Assembly (NCBI GenBank): GCA_044238935.1
Contig: JBIICI010000004.1
Span: 1-64,000 of the forward strand
Reading direction: 5' to 3'
From: JBIICI01 sp044238935
Lineage (GTDB): Bacteria > Pseudomonadota > Alphaproteobacteria > Micavibrionales > Micavibrionaceae
Length of the DNA stretch: 64,000 nt
The translations under genes were made by a program, and so were the position numbers. The notes under the pieces were generated by a model that saw nothing but the letters and a program-made list of their open reading frames with translations, did no database searches and was not told the DNA's origin. Every line of letters begins with the position of its first letter. Within the stretch, counting starts at the first letter, position 1. Shown piece after piece: positions 1 to 8,956 of this stretch.

Positions 1-2
1 CA

Positions 3-1856
3 TTCGTGAGCTTAGAATCAGCCAAGCAAATCAAAATTCAAATCAGCGGCCATGTCTTTGGGGCGGGACAGCGCGAAATGACCATCTACGATTCGGTCTA
101 TGATGCGATTATCGCGGCAGGCGGCATCCAAAAGACAGGATCATTGCGTCATATTAAACTGATGCGCGGGCGACGGTTGTTTGAGATTGACCTTTATACG
201 ATTCTCACAGGTAAAACCCCTGATGAAGGGCGCGAATCGGCTACTGATTTATTGCTCCAAGATGGTGATCATATTATTGTACCGCCCATTCAAAACCATT
301 TTGCCGTGCAAGGCGATGTACCCAATACAGGGATTTATGAATTAAACACCGATTCGATGGATATTGATTCATTATATGCATTAACAGGCTTCCCCCCTTT
401 CCCTAACGCCACACGGATTATTTTGCAAAAACAAGGGGGGAATGGACACTATGAAACAATCACTCTATCACCCGATTCGCAGATAAAAATTCATCATGGC
501 GATATTGTAACGCTAGAAACACGGCGCAGCGAGATTCAAAATGCGGTTGAGATTATGGGAGATAGCCCGATCAAAGGGATTCATAGCCTTTCTAAAGTTC
601 AGACAATGGCTGATTTATTATCTGATTCGTCCAATTTAAACGAATCAACCTATCCTTACTTTGCGATCTTAGAACGCTATGATTCGACCCAATCGATCAA
701 AGAAAAAATTACTTTTTCCCCCGATTCGATTTTGAATAAGGGAAAAAATATAAATCTACAGGATCGTGACAAAATTATTTTCTTTAGTCGTGATTCGGTT
801 TTTGAGATTCTAAACCATAAAAAAGAATCACACCCCTACCAAGATTTAATGAAAGATCACGCTGTATCTATTCAAGGCAGCGTTAAAAACGCGGGCTATT
901 ACGCGGTGGCAGACACCATGACCCTATCCCAAGCCTTAAATGCCGCAGGGGGATTGCGATTTCCGAATCAGCATAATAGCATTGAGGTCACCTCACGTCA
1001 TTCAGGACAGGGTCACCAAGAAGGTCATACAGGCCTAATCCGCGCCCATTATGGCGCGGATGATGTGCTTTCTGATACGGTTCAAATCGGTTCAGGTGAT
1101 GCGGTTCAAGTGCGCAGCACAGATACACAAATCCAAGATCAATATGTGTGGATCAATGGTCATGTGGCCTATCCCGGCCGATATGATCTGATGGAAGGGG
1201 ATACAGCGTCGTCCCTGATTGAACGCGCAGGCGGCTATAAACAATTTGCATACCCTGAAGGGATGATCTTTAGCCGCGAATCAGAGCGACAAAATGAGGA
1301 ACGCACCTATCAAAAAATGGCACAATCGATGGACGAATCCATGGCACGCGCCTTGGCAAGCCCTGAAACCAAAGATCAAAAATCAGATGCCAATAATATG
1401 GCCTTGGCAAAATCCCTGACCCAAGAGCTCCGCAACACCAAGGGATTAGGGCGAATCGTTATCAAAAACCCCCAAGATGTGCTGTTGGAATCAGGAGATC
1501 GCCTCTTTATCCCCCAACGCCCCACCACGGTGCGCGTATACGGCGAGGTCATGGCCGCCAGCAATTTGGCGTTTGATAAAGACAAATCCGCGATGGATTA
1601 TATCAATGAAGCGGGCGGCTTTTCCGCCTTCGCCGACAAAGACCGCGCCTTTATCGTCTATCCCGATGGCCACGCACAACGCCTAAAAACCAGCGCGTGG
1701 AACTTCAACCCCATCATGATCCCCACCGGCAGCACCATCATCATCCCCCGCGACCCCAAACCATACGGCTTTATAGACGGCACAAAAGACATCACCCAGA
1801 TTTTGAGCAATCTTGCGATTTCAGGGATATTTTTGGATAATTTGCAGGATGATTAA
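3..1856 (+). CDS. SLBB-domain polysaccharide export protein, 5' end cut by window edge
   Basis: The reading frame is open to the left edge, so the N-terminus is probably missing; the GTG at 6 has no visible upstream context. About six tandem SLBB-type (soluble ligand-binding beta-grasp) units can be read, each starting like 'ISGHVFGAG', 'VQGDVPNTG', 'IQGSVKNAG', 'INGHVAYPG' or 'VYGEVMAAS' and closing with a 'GD.I.VP' strand (for example 'LLQDGDHIIVPP'). A charged, alanine-rich insert near residues 425-480 interrupts the fifth unit. Such repeats occur in Wza/GfcC-type periplasmic or outer-membrane polysaccharide export proteins, whose Poly_export domain would lie upstream, outside the window. 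The glycosyltransferase gene directly downstream and the polysaccharide genes to the right fit that role. The first 970 bases are unusually rich in GANTC sites. The family is fairly sure; the exact export role is inferred. Confidence 0.8.
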   Translation, partial: FVSLESAKQIKIQISGHVFGAGQREMTIYDSVYDAIIAAGGIQKTGSLRHIKLMRGRRLFEIDLYTILTGKTPDEGRESATDLLLQDGDHIIVPPIQNHFAVQGDVPNTGIYELNTDSMDIDSLYALTGFPPFPNATRIILQKQGGNGHYETITLSPDSQIKIHHGDIVTLETRRSEIQNAVEIMGDSPIKGIHSLSKVQTMADLLSDSSNLNESTYPYFAILERYDSTQSIKEKITFSPDSILNKGKNINLQDRDKIIFFSRDSVFEILNHKKESHPYQDLMKDHAVSIQGSVKNAGYYAVADTMTLSQALNAAGGLRFPNQHNSIEVTSRHSGQGHQEGHTGLIRAHYGADDVLSDTVQIGSGDAVQVRSTDTQIQDQYVWINGHVAYPGRYDLMEGDTASSLIERAGGYKQFAYPEGMIFSRESERQNEERTYQKMAQSMDESMARALASPETKDQKSDANNMALAKSLTQELRNTKGLGRIVIKNPQDVLLESGDRLFIPQRPTTVRVYGEVMAASNLAFDKDKSAMDYINEAGGFSAFADKDRAFIVYPDGHAQRLKTSAWNFNPIMIPTGSTIIIPRDPKPYGFIDGTKDITQILSNLAISGIFLDNLQDD

Positions 1857-1895
1857 TATATTGACATCTTGTGCAAAATCCGCAAATTCATACTT

Positions 1896-2678
1896 ATGAA
1901 TGTTACACTCAGCATCGTCACTATTTGTTATAATAACGAAAAAGGGCTAAGGCGGACTTTTGAGTCGCTTAAGCCTGCGTTGGATAGCATGGATTGTGAA
2001 TGGTTGATTATTGATGGCAATTCCAGCGATGGCACGAAAATGTTCCTCCATGAACTTCAACAACAACATTATACCGCATCGATTAAGATTTTATCCGAAT
2101 CAGATCACGGTATTTATGATGCGATGAATAAAGGCATCCATTACGCCACGGGACAATATTTATGGTTTTTGAATGCGGGGGATTTATTGACCAACGCCAA
2201 AACCTATCGCAAAATCATTGAACGCCTGCAGCAAAATCCCGATTTTTTATATGGCGATGCGTTTGAGGGCGATCCGCACACAGATTACCACAAACCCGCT
2301 CGCCCTATTCACGATATGATTCGTGGTATGTTTACGCATCATCAGGCGATGATCTATCGCCGTGATTTGATGGCGGATTTGCGTTATAATCTATCCTATC
2401 AGATTGCAGCGGATTATGATTTCACCATTGCTTATTTAAAACGTGTAAAATCCTTAAATATTGCCTATTTACCTGAACCGATATGCTGGTTTGAACAAGG
2501 CGGACTCTCAAGCCAAAATGCAGACCAAGGCAGACAAGAAATGCACAGAATCCGCCAAATCCATTTCAATGTGCCTTGGTGGGATGGCGTCATTTTAGGG
2601 ATCAAACAACAGCTGACCCTTACCTTAAAACGCCTTGCACCTCAGCTTTATTGGAAAATCCGTAAATTACGGTTTTGA
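1896..2678 (+). CDS. Glycosyltransferase family 2
   Basis: A GT-A type glycosyltransferase that would transfer a sugar from a nucleotide-sugar donor during surface polysaccharide assembly. The N-terminus 'LSIVTICYNNEKGLRRTF' and 'WLIIDGNSSDGT' are the classic GT2 nucleotide-binding strands. 'SESDHGIYDAMNKG' and 'YLWFLNAGD' follow at about residues 75-105; the NAGD takes the place of the usual DxD, as in WcaE-like members. I chose the ATG at 1896 because the GT2 fold begins there; a TTG at 1869 would only add nine unrelated residues. It lies 39 bp behind the SLBB export gene and is probably co-transcribed. Its 3' end overlaps the convergent peroxiredoxin gene by 31 bp. Sugar specificity is unknown. 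Confidence 0.85.
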   Translation: MNVTLSIVTICYNNEKGLRRTFESLKPALDSMDCEWLIIDGNSSDGTKMFLHELQQQHYTASIKILSESDHGIYDAMNKGIHYATGQYLWFLNAGDLLTNAKTYRKIIERLQQNPDFLYGDAFEGDPHTDYHKPARPIHDMIRGMFTHHQAMIYRRDLMADLRYNLSYQIAADYDFTIAYLKRVKSLNIAYLPEPICWFEQGGLSSQNADQGRQEMHRIRQIHFNVPWWDGVILGIKQQLTLTLKRLAPQLYWKIRKLRF

Positions 2679-3328
2679 TGATCTTGATGTTTTACGATCG
2701 CATCCAATGCCTCTTCGGGCTCCATGCGTGTTCGATAATCAATATCAACATGATGGGCAATAATATGACCATCTTGTGCAACAACGTAGGTTGCAGGAAT
2801 GGGTAACGTCCATTGCCCCATAGCATTGATACGCGGTAAATCATGCCCTAAGCTGGTATATAACTCTTGTAAATAATCAGGCAGCGTAAAGAACAAACCA
2901 AAATCTTTCGATACTCTTCCAGAAAGATCCGAAAGTATAGGAAAGGCAAGGGCATTTTTTTCTTGTGTGGAAAGAGATGCATCAGGTGATTGTAGAGATA
3001 TTGCCATAAGTTGCGCACCCATATCCCGAATTTTTGGCAAAAGCCGCTGATAAGCTCTCAATTCTAAATTACAATAGGGGCACCACCCCCCGCGATAAAA
3101 CACGATAATAACGGCGCCATGGGTTAAGGTTTCTTTTAAAGAAACGATCTTACCCATTGCATCAGGAATCATAAATTCGGGAGCCATATCCCCCGTCTTA
3201 AGAGCTGATTTCGTAATATGCTGTGCTGCCAATTCCATATCAGCACGCGCCATAATATCGGCTTTTTCCTTGGGAAATTTAGCTAGAAATTCTTTACGAA
3301 ACTGTTCTAGTTCATAGATAAGAGACAT
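2648..3328 (-). CDS. Peroxiredoxin-like AhpC/TSA family protein
   Basis: A thioredoxin-fold peroxidase-like protein of 226 residues. The active-site segment is 'VFYRGGWCPYCNLELRAYQ', so the peroxidatic cysteine sits in a CxxC motif. This differs from the PxxxT/SxxC of typical 2-Cys peroxiredoxins and matches the 'peroxiredoxin-like' AhpC/TSA branch. The start at 3328 has a good ribosome site (AAAGGAAA) 5 bases upstream; an in-frame extension to 3463 would overlap the upstream gene and has no such site. It follows the AhpD-like gene on the same strand, and the two form a likely redox operon divergent from a LysR regulator. It probably reduces peroxides or disulfides in the cytoplasm; the electron donor is unknown. 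Confidence 0.82.
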   Translation of the reverse strand: MSLIYELEQFRKEFLAKFPKEKADIMARADMELAAQHITKSALKTGDMAPEFMIPDAMGKIVSLKETLTHGAVIIVFYRGGWCPYCNLELRAYQRLLPKIRDMGAQLMAISLQSPDASLSTQEKNALAFPILSDLSGRVSKDFGLFFTLPDYLQELYTSLGHDLPRINAMGQWTLPIPATYVVAQDGHIIAHHVDIDYRTRMEPEEALDAIVKHQDHQNRNLRIFQ

Positions 3329-3431
3329 ATGTCTTTCCTTTTTAACGTTCAATGCAGGATAATAATCATAAGAAATACATCGCCTTTTCATTATTTTATA
3401 GAATGATGAAAAGGCTATATATCTATTTTCA

Positions 3432-3989
3432 TCAAGCGGCCATTCCCCATGAAACATTTTCAATCATCGGAAAATCCACAGGAACCTGCGTGGTCGCGTG
3501 CAAGTAATTTGTAATAATTTTATCACCAATTGTGACAATCATATCAACCAAATTCTCTTGATCCCAGCCTGCCATGAAAAAAGCTTCCAAAAGCATCGGA
3601 TCTGCCTGACCGCGTTCGATTACAATATTTCTAGTCAATTGCGCCAAAGCATTTAGCTTTGTGTCAAAGCTTATAGTTCCGCGACGAATCTCAAGAATTT
3701 GAGCATCGGTAAAGCCAGCCATTTTTCCAATAACCGTGTGCGCAGCAAGGCAATATTCACAATGATTCGCTTGACTGACCACTAAATTGACCACTTCGCG
3801 TGCCTTGCCTGTAATCGTACTTTTTGAATTTTGCAAAGCCAAGTAGCTTGTTAATGCATTTTCGGAAAGCGCAAGCGTGGCATAGAGATTTGGAATCATT
3901 CCAAGCTTGTTTTGTAAATTATCAAAGATTGCTTGATTCTCAGGGGACACTTGATCACGGGTCGGAGGTGTAATTTTATTCATCGTCAT
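3432..3989 (-). CDS. Carboxymuconolactone decarboxylase family (AhpD-like) protein
   Basis: An all-alpha AhpD-like protein of 185 residues. The key motif 'ANHCEYCLAAHTVIG' gives the CxxC followed by His three residues later, which in AhpD-type proteins forms the redox-active disulfide and proton relay. The N-terminal 'NKLGMIPNLYATLA' is typical of the peroxidase-related CMD branch. Two ATGs (3989 and 3983) are possible after the AAGGA ribosome site. Together with the downstream peroxiredoxin-like gene it looks like a peroxide or organic-hydroperoxide defence pair, probably controlled by the divergently transcribed LysR protein. Substrate not known. Confidence 0.85.
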   Translation of the reverse strand: MTMNKITPPTRDQVSPENQAIFDNLQNKLGMIPNLYATLALSENALTSYLALQNSKSTITGKAREVVNLVVSQANHCEYCLAAHTVIGKMAGFTDAQILEIRRGTISFDTKLNALAQLTRNIVIERGQADPMLLEAFFMAGWDQENLVDMIVTIGDKIITNYLHATTQVPVDFPMIENVSWGMAA

Positions 3990-4039
3990 ATTCCTTTATT
4001 TATGTTGGCTTACAAAACTCAATATCATTTGATGAGCTT

Positions 4040-4059
4040 ATGAATTGATTATAATTCAT
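4040..4059. promoter_or_regulatory. Inverted repeat, candidate LysR operator
   Basis: ATGAATT and AATTCAT form a perfect 7-bp inverted repeat with a 6-bp spacer in the 118-bp gap between the divergent LysR gene and the AhpD-like/peroxiredoxin pair. LysR regulators usually bind interrupted dyads in such gaps and repress their own gene. The role is inferred from position and symmetry only. Confidence 0.45.
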
Positions 4060-4107
4060 CCTTTTTATTCATATTAGAGTGTATTTTTCCCTATCATATA
4101 GTCTATA

Positions 4108-5037
4108 ATGGAATATATGGATCGCCTTATGCTCATGAAAACATTTATCCAAGTTGTAGAAAGTGGCAGTTTTTCTGCTGCTGCTAATGCATTAGGCAGT
4201 ACGCAATCTCATATTAGTAAAATGATTCGAATGTTGGAAATACAGCTGAATACAACATTATTCATGCGAACAACACGGAGTTTAACGTTAACTGAGGAGG
4301 CACATCGTTTGCTGCCACATGCAAAAACCCTCATCGAAGGCTATAACACGGCATTAGAATCAGTCAACGGCACACAAACAGAACCAAAAGGTCATATCCG
4401 TTTCTTGACCTCTGATGGACTAGGGCGAATGTTATTTTTACCTTATCTATCTGGATTCTTTTCCCGTTTTCCCCATATTACAATAGAACATATCGTCACA
4501 GATCGGAAAGTTGATTTGGTTGAAAACAACATTGACCTTGCTTTACGTATGGGGGATTTAAAAGACAGCACTTATAAAGCAAAATATATTGGCCTTGCAC
4601 GGCGCGTGACGGTTGCATCGCCTGAATATATTATGAAACATGGAATGCCGAAAACACCACAAGATCTATCGCATCACAACTGTATCGCCTTTACGCGCTT
4701 ATCAGAATATACGGGAAAAGGTCAAGCATGGGAATATCATGATTCTAAAACAGGAGAAAATATACGCATCCCTGTGAGTGGACGATATTCATCTGATAAT
4801 TCCTCTACGGTACGCCAAGCAGCACTAAGTGGACTGGGTATATATCAGGGCCCTAACTGGATGTTTGGGGAGGACACGGCCAAGGGGCATCTCATGGAAA
4901 TATTACAAGACTATCAAATGGATCCGTTTCCTATTTATCTCCTGCATCCTCTAATGGATTATCTTCCTTTACGATTGAAGGCCTTAAGCGATTATCTGGC
5001 GCATGAATTTAGTCTTAATCCTTGGGTTTCAAAATAA
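4108..5037 (+). CDS. LysR family transcriptional regulator
   Basis: A LysR-type regulator of 309 residues. The N-terminal winged helix-turn-helix is clear: 'FIQVVESGSFSAAANALGSTQSHISKMIRMLE' at about residues 12-45, followed by 'TTLFMRTTRSLTLTEEA'. The rest is the periplasmic-binding-protein-like effector domain ('GHIRFLTSDGLGRMLFLPYL', 'VDLVENNIDLALRMGDL'). It is divergent from the AhpD-like and peroxiredoxin-like genes, with a dyad in the gap, so it probably controls that pair in response to an oxidant or related metabolite. No OxyR-type cysteine pair is obvious in the effector domain. Its 3' end overlaps the convergent glycosyltransferase gene by 23 bp. Confidence 0.9.
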   Translation: MEYMDRLMLMKTFIQVVESGSFSAAANALGSTQSHISKMIRMLEIQLNTTLFMRTTRSLTLTEEAHRLLPHAKTLIEGYNTALESVNGTQTEPKGHIRFLTSDGLGRMLFLPYLSGFFSRFPHITIEHIVTDRKVDLVENNIDLALRMGDLKDSTYKAKYIGLARRVTVASPEYIMKHGMPKTPQDLSHHNCIAFTRLSEYTGKGQAWEYHDSKTGENIRIPVSGRYSSDNSSTVRQAALSGLGIYQGPNWMFGEDTAKGHLMEILQDYQMDPFPIYLLHPLMDYLPLRLKALSDYLAHEFSLNPWVSK

Positions 5038-5845
5038 AATAATACCGCACCCGCCCATAATACCACGCCCGCGCCTTGGCAAATGACCATCCGGCGCGTC
5101 CATCCAAAAATCCTTTTTTCCAAATAAAGCTATGTATGAATGCAATCAGACCGCGGCACGGTAAGCGGCGATAGAGCTTTTTTAACAGCTGCCGCCATGC
5201 AATTGGATCAATAGGATAGGCATCATGGCGAATCATCGCGGCTTCCCAGCGTGCATAACGTTCATGGCGAGCGAACCAATGGATCGCCTCAGCTGCCGCA
5301 TCATGGATCATGGAGATAGGAAATTTGCCGATTGACCCTGAAATGCCGTCTTGCCAAACAGGTTGATAATGCCCCTCAATTTCGCCCATCCCCTCAAAAT
5401 GCAGGTCATTGACCACGGGAAAAAGCATCTTATGACGATTGAACAGAGCGATTTTATGATTACCCATGCCATGCTTTAGCCGTTTGCCTTGCCATATATA
5501 GTAACTATGGATCATATAGGCATCATGGATCGGTTCAGTGTTGAAAATCTGACGCAAAGCGGCATGAAAATCATCATGAATAATCTCATCCACATCCAAG
5601 AAAAAAACGTAATCATATTTAAAGGATAAGTGATCCAAGCAATATTGGCGTTTCTTGGGATATTGACCGTTCCATTGATAGCGTATCAAATGCACCGCAT
5701 CACATAATTGATCCATTATCGGATCATTGCCTGAATCAACCACAAACACATCATCATAATGATTTTGTAATTGCATTAGGCAATCCTTAATTCGGATTGT
5801 TTCATCCTTAGTGACAATGACCACAGAAACAGGAATTGGGTTCAT
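5015..5845 (-). CDS. Glycosyltransferase family 2 (WaaE/KdtX-like)
   Basis: A GT2 enzyme of 276 residues. 'PVSVVIVTKDETIRIKDCL' at the N-terminus and 'YVFFLDVDEII' at about residue 95, carrying the DxD metal-binding motif, identify the family. The region 'WFARHERYARWEAAMI' near the C-terminus recalls the WaaE/KdtX subgroup, which adds sugars to lipopolysaccharide core or exopolysaccharide. The start at 5845 shares an ATGA overlap with the stop of the Wzz-like gene, showing translational coupling; longer in-frame extensions run into that gene. It is the last gene of a four- or five-gene minus-strand polysaccharide operon. Confidence 0.85.
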   Translation of the reverse strand: MNPIPVSVVIVTKDETIRIKDCLMQLQNHYDDVFVVDSGNDPIMDQLCDAVHLIRYQWNGQYPKKRQYCLDHLSFKYDYVFFLDVDEIIHDDFHAALRQIFNTEPIHDAYMIHSYYIWQGKRLKHGMGNHKIALFNRHKMLFPVVNDLHFEGMGEIEGHYQPVWQDGISGSIGKFPISMIHDAAAEAIHWFARHERYARWEAAMIRHDAYPIDPIAWRQLLKKLYRRLPCRGLIAFIHSFIWKKGFLDGRAGWSFAKARAWYYGRVRYYFILKPKD

Positions 5846-6750
5846 GCACGGCGTTCCCATAGATAAAACTGCCCCAGCACAAAAACACCGCCCATCATTG
5901 CCCCAAAAAATGCCATCAAGACCAAAATCAAACTTTTGCGTGGCCAAATCGGATGCGGCAGGGTGGATGCAGGTTCAACAACTTCCATCAAAAACGGTTC
6001 ATCAAGGTTCAGGATCATCATCAATTGCTCTTGTTCCGTCAACAAATGCGACAGGCTGGCGCGGTGATAGGGGTTTTGATTGTCCTTTAACCGCGCTTGC
6101 AGATAATCCAAGCGTTGCTGCACGCGTTTTTTCATATCATCTTTGAGCAGGGATTCGGTTTGATTGTGCAACAGGGTTAAAAAATCGCGCGCCAATTTCG
6201 GGTCGTTCGCACGGAATTTAAGTGTCAAAAGACCCGAGGGCTGCAAGCGTGTTTTGATCACCGCACGCTGTAACCAATCAGACTCGATCACGGGATTTCC
6301 TGATAGAATGAACCGATCCACGCGCCGATTAATTATGCTTAAATCTTTGTTTTCCTTTGTTTTCATTGCTACACGCTGACCCGTTAGGACTTCCTCATAA
6401 CGCGTAAGCCGTGTATCCGTACCATCATTATTCAGGGCATTTAAAACCATATCATAGGGCAATCCGCCGCCTTGCTCCTTTGCGGCAGGCGGTGTAATGG
6501 CGGTATCGGCGAACCGACTGACGGGCGCAAGCGTGATGCTGGCTTGATATAAAGGTCGTGCTACAATCAGAATCAAAACAGCAATGATGATCCCACCCAA
6601 AAGCCCACGCCATAGAGCACATCGCCCCAAATACAGCGCGTAAAATAAAGAGATCCAGTCGCGAAACACGCTGTGGCCTTGTTCATGTAAGACAGAAAGC
6701 CTTTGAAAATCCTCATGCCCCAAAATATTTTTATATGAAAAATTTATCAT
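5842..6750 (-). CDS. Wzz-like chain-length determinant / polysaccharide co-polymerase
   Basis: A 302-residue inner-membrane protein with one membrane segment near residues 48-68 ('GLLGGIIIAVLILIVARPLY') and a second close to the C-terminus ('LILVLMAFFGAMMGGVFVLG'). The long periplasmic part between them contains a helical stretch ('QRLDYLQARLKDNQNPYHR'). 'PASTLPHPIWPRKSLIL' just before the second segment is the proline-rich signature of Wzz/PCP proteins. No cytoplasmic tyrosine-kinase domain is attached. It likely sets polysaccharide chain length together with the polymerase-like protein encoded upstream in the same operon. Its start directly abuts the stop of the preceding glycosyltransferase gene. 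Confidence 0.82.
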   Translation of the reverse strand: MINFSYKNILGHEDFQRLSVLHEQGHSVFRDWISLFYALYLGRCALWRGLLGGIIIAVLILIVARPLYQASITLAPVSRFADTAITPPAAKEQGGGLPYDMVLNALNNDGTDTRLTRYEEVLTGQRVAMKTKENKDLSIINRRVDRFILSGNPVIESDWLQRAVIKTRLQPSGLLTLKFRANDPKLARDFLTLLHNQTESLLKDDMKKRVQQRLDYLQARLKDNQNPYHRASLSHLLTEQEQLMMILNLDEPFLMEVVEPASTLPHPIWPRKSLILVLMAFFGAMMGGVFVLGQFYLWERRA

Positions 6751-7812
6751 TTACGACTTTTCCTTTAAAAAATGATCCATCAAACTGTGCCATTTTTTCA
6801 AGGACTGTGCAGCTAAAAAAATATGCCGCGCTTGAATGACATGAGATTGATACAGATCATAATCGTTTTTAAGAATAGCAATGGCAGGGGATAGCCGCAT
6901 ATCACCATCCACTACAATGCCGATTTTGTAGGCGTTGATAATCTGTGCAATCTCTGATTCGCGTGATCCCAGAAATAAAACAGGCTTGCCACAAGCCATT
7001 GCGCTATAGAATTTTGAGGGCACCATGCACCCAACAGCCTGATCATTCAGCGTTACTAAATGCACATGTACCTGCCGCATCATGCCTTCAATCTGGTCTT
7101 GGGGCAGAGGGTCAAGAAAGCGGATTTTAGGGTCGTTTGCATAATGGTTCTTCAGACGTACAAATTCTGATCCCTTTCCCACAAAATCGACATAAACATT
7201 TTCAAAATCATCATTGAATAATGTTCGATGCGCGCCACTGCATGTGCCTGCATATAAAATCCGAAATGGTTTATTTGGGGTACGGATCGGGTCATAAAAA
7301 TCAATTTCTGACCAGTTTTCAATGACATGACAGGGCAAAGCTATGCGCTGCGCCATGCACCGCCCAATCACCACCAACGCATCCGCCGCGTGCATCATGC
7401 GCCGCATCAGGGATTTTAACATCACGGGATAACCAAAGACAGGCAAAATATCAGGATATACATCCTGTACCCAATGAATATGAGGGGCGCGGTGCAATCG
7501 TGCGATGCTCCATCCGAAAAACCCCATAAAGGGCGGATCAGTCATGGATATAACCATATTGATTTTGGGCAGCCGTGGGATAGAGATCAGCAAGCGCATA
7601 TAAAACCAAACCATGCTCAAAACAGACCGCGGATTATGGTGCATGGATTGACAAAAATAGGTCACGCCCTGCAATCTTTGGATCGGTTCACGACCCATGA
7701 CAATAGGGTCACAATCTGCCCTTAAAGATGCCATCAGATCAGTTAAAATACGCCCTGTTGCGCCGTGCTGCGCGCATGTTGCGCTATTGAGGAATAGAAT
7801 TTTTGGTTTCAT
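6751..7812 (-). CDS. Glycosyltransferase family 4 (GT-B fold)
   Basis: A 353-residue GT-B type glycosyltransferase. The C-terminal donor-binding half has 'PSKFYSAMACGKPVLFLG', typical of WbuB-like GT4 enzymes, and 'FVGKGSE' with 'IRFLDPLPQDQI' before it. The N-terminal half includes 'HIHWVQDVYPDILPVFG', the acceptor-side signature of that subgroup. It would add a sugar to a lipid-linked or nascent polysaccharide at the cytoplasmic membrane face. The start overlaps the end of the upstream membrane protein gene by 29 bp, and the stop abuts the Wzz-like gene, so it is part of a tight operon. Confidence 0.85.
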   Translation of the reverse strand: MKPKILFLNSATCAQHGATGRILTDLMASLRADCDPIVMGREPIQRLQGVTYFCQSMHHNPRSVLSMVWFYMRLLISIPRLPKINMVISMTDPPFMGFFGWSIARLHRAPHIHWVQDVYPDILPVFGYPVMLKSLMRRMMHAADALVVIGRCMAQRIALPCHVIENWSEIDFYDPIRTPNKPFRILYAGTCSGAHRTLFNDDFENVYVDFVGKGSEFVRLKNHYANDPKIRFLDPLPQDQIEGMMRQVHVHLVTLNDQAVGCMVPSKFYSAMACGKPVLFLGSRESEIAQIINAYKIGIVVDGDMRLSPAIAILKNDYDLYQSHVIQARHIFLAAQSLKKWHSLMDHFLKEKS

Positions 7813-8935
7813 GCGCCCTCCCCATCGCTAAAATGACCCATACCAAGCCCCCGAATCCAAAGGATTTATAGCTGGCATATAAAAACACATCAATCAAAAA
7901 TGGCAACAATGCGCTTAAGGCAAACATTGTCTGATCGCGGCGCAATCGATAGAGCGTTTTTAGAATCAATCCCATATAGCCCAGCGCAAAACACAGTCCC
8001 ACAATGCCTGTTTTCCACAGTAAAAATGATAAAAAACTATGGGTATAATTTACCCAAACATCGCCCACGGCGGCTGATTTTAGAGATGCACCCCACCCCA
8101 TGCCAAACAGGACAGATAGCGGCGATTGCGAAATTGATGCCCATACCGCCCGCAATTCCGCATCACGGTTATTGACCCCCACTTGTTGGGTTTTTTGAAT
8201 TAGTAAATGGATTTGATCTTGGATCGGTGGTAAAAATAATAAAGCCGCACCCCCCAAACATAACAGAATCATCGGTAATATAAGGCGCGGCTGCCGCGCC
8301 ACAGGGGATAAGATGCCATACAAAGCAATACAAAATACCCCAAACAAAGACACACGCTGCATCATCCCTGCCATCGCAAGGATTGGCAACAGGGTCAACG
8401 CAAATAATATCAGTGCTGTTTGAATCTGATTCTTGTAAAGCGCATCAATAGATTTTTGAATCAAAAGGCAGGCGGTAAATAATACCAAAGGCGAGTTGGC
8501 AAGATAAGAAAACGCATCTGCCTGTAGGAATTGTAGCACGTCAAATAACGGATAGACCCCAATCAAAGACCGCACAGATAATGCCAATCCTGCCGCAAGG
8601 ATGATTTTTAAAACAGGTTTGGGATCACCAAGGGGCACGAATACGCATAATGACCAAAACCCGACGGCCACAAGGTCGCGCATCATATTAGGCGATGCAT
8701 TATGGTTCAGTATTGCTGCCAAAAATGGCACGCTGATCCAAAAAATCAGGCACGCCATCACCATAAAGGGCGCATCCACGATTGCACGGGGGCGTAAGGA
8801 TAGGATCAAACACAGGAAAATAAAACCTTCCTTAACCCCCAAATGATCAGGGGTCGGCACACCGATTGCGCCATCCAAAAACAGGCTCAAGCAGAAATAA
8901 AATAAAGAAAATGACCCAAAAACAGCGCGTATCAC
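7784..8935 (-). CDS. O-antigen ligase/polymerase-like membrane protein (Wzy/WaaL type)
   Basis: A 383-residue polytopic protein with roughly ten hydrophobic segments spread over its length and one larger loop between 'ALLFLPPIQDQIHLL' and 'VNYTHSFLSFLLWKTG'. The loop-end motif 'NYTHSFLSFLLWKTGIVGL' matches the conserved histidine-containing stretch of O-antigen ligase/Wzy family proteins. It probably polymerises or ligates the glycan made by the neighbouring transferases. Sequence conservation in this family is low, so polymerase and ligase cannot be told apart here. Confidence 0.75.
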   Translation of the reverse strand: MIRAVFGSFSLFYFCLSLFLDGAIGVPTPDHLGVKEGFIFLCLILSLRPRAIVDAPFMVMACLIFWISVPFLAAILNHNASPNMMRDLVAVGFWSLCVFVPLGDPKPVLKIILAAGLALSVRSLIGVYPLFDVLQFLQADAFSYLANSPLVLFTACLLIQKSIDALYKNQIQTALILFALTLLPILAMAGMMQRVSLFGVFCIALYGILSPVARQPRLILPMILLCLGGAALLFLPPIQDQIHLLIQKTQQVGVNNRDAELRAVWASISQSPLSVLFGMGWGASLKSAAVGDVWVNYTHSFLSFLLWKTGIVGLCFALGYMGLILKTLYRLRRDQTMFALSALLPFLIDVFLYASYKSFGFGGLVWVILAMGRAHETKNSIPQ

Positions 8936-8956
8936 GCGAATAAGAATAAGGGGTTT

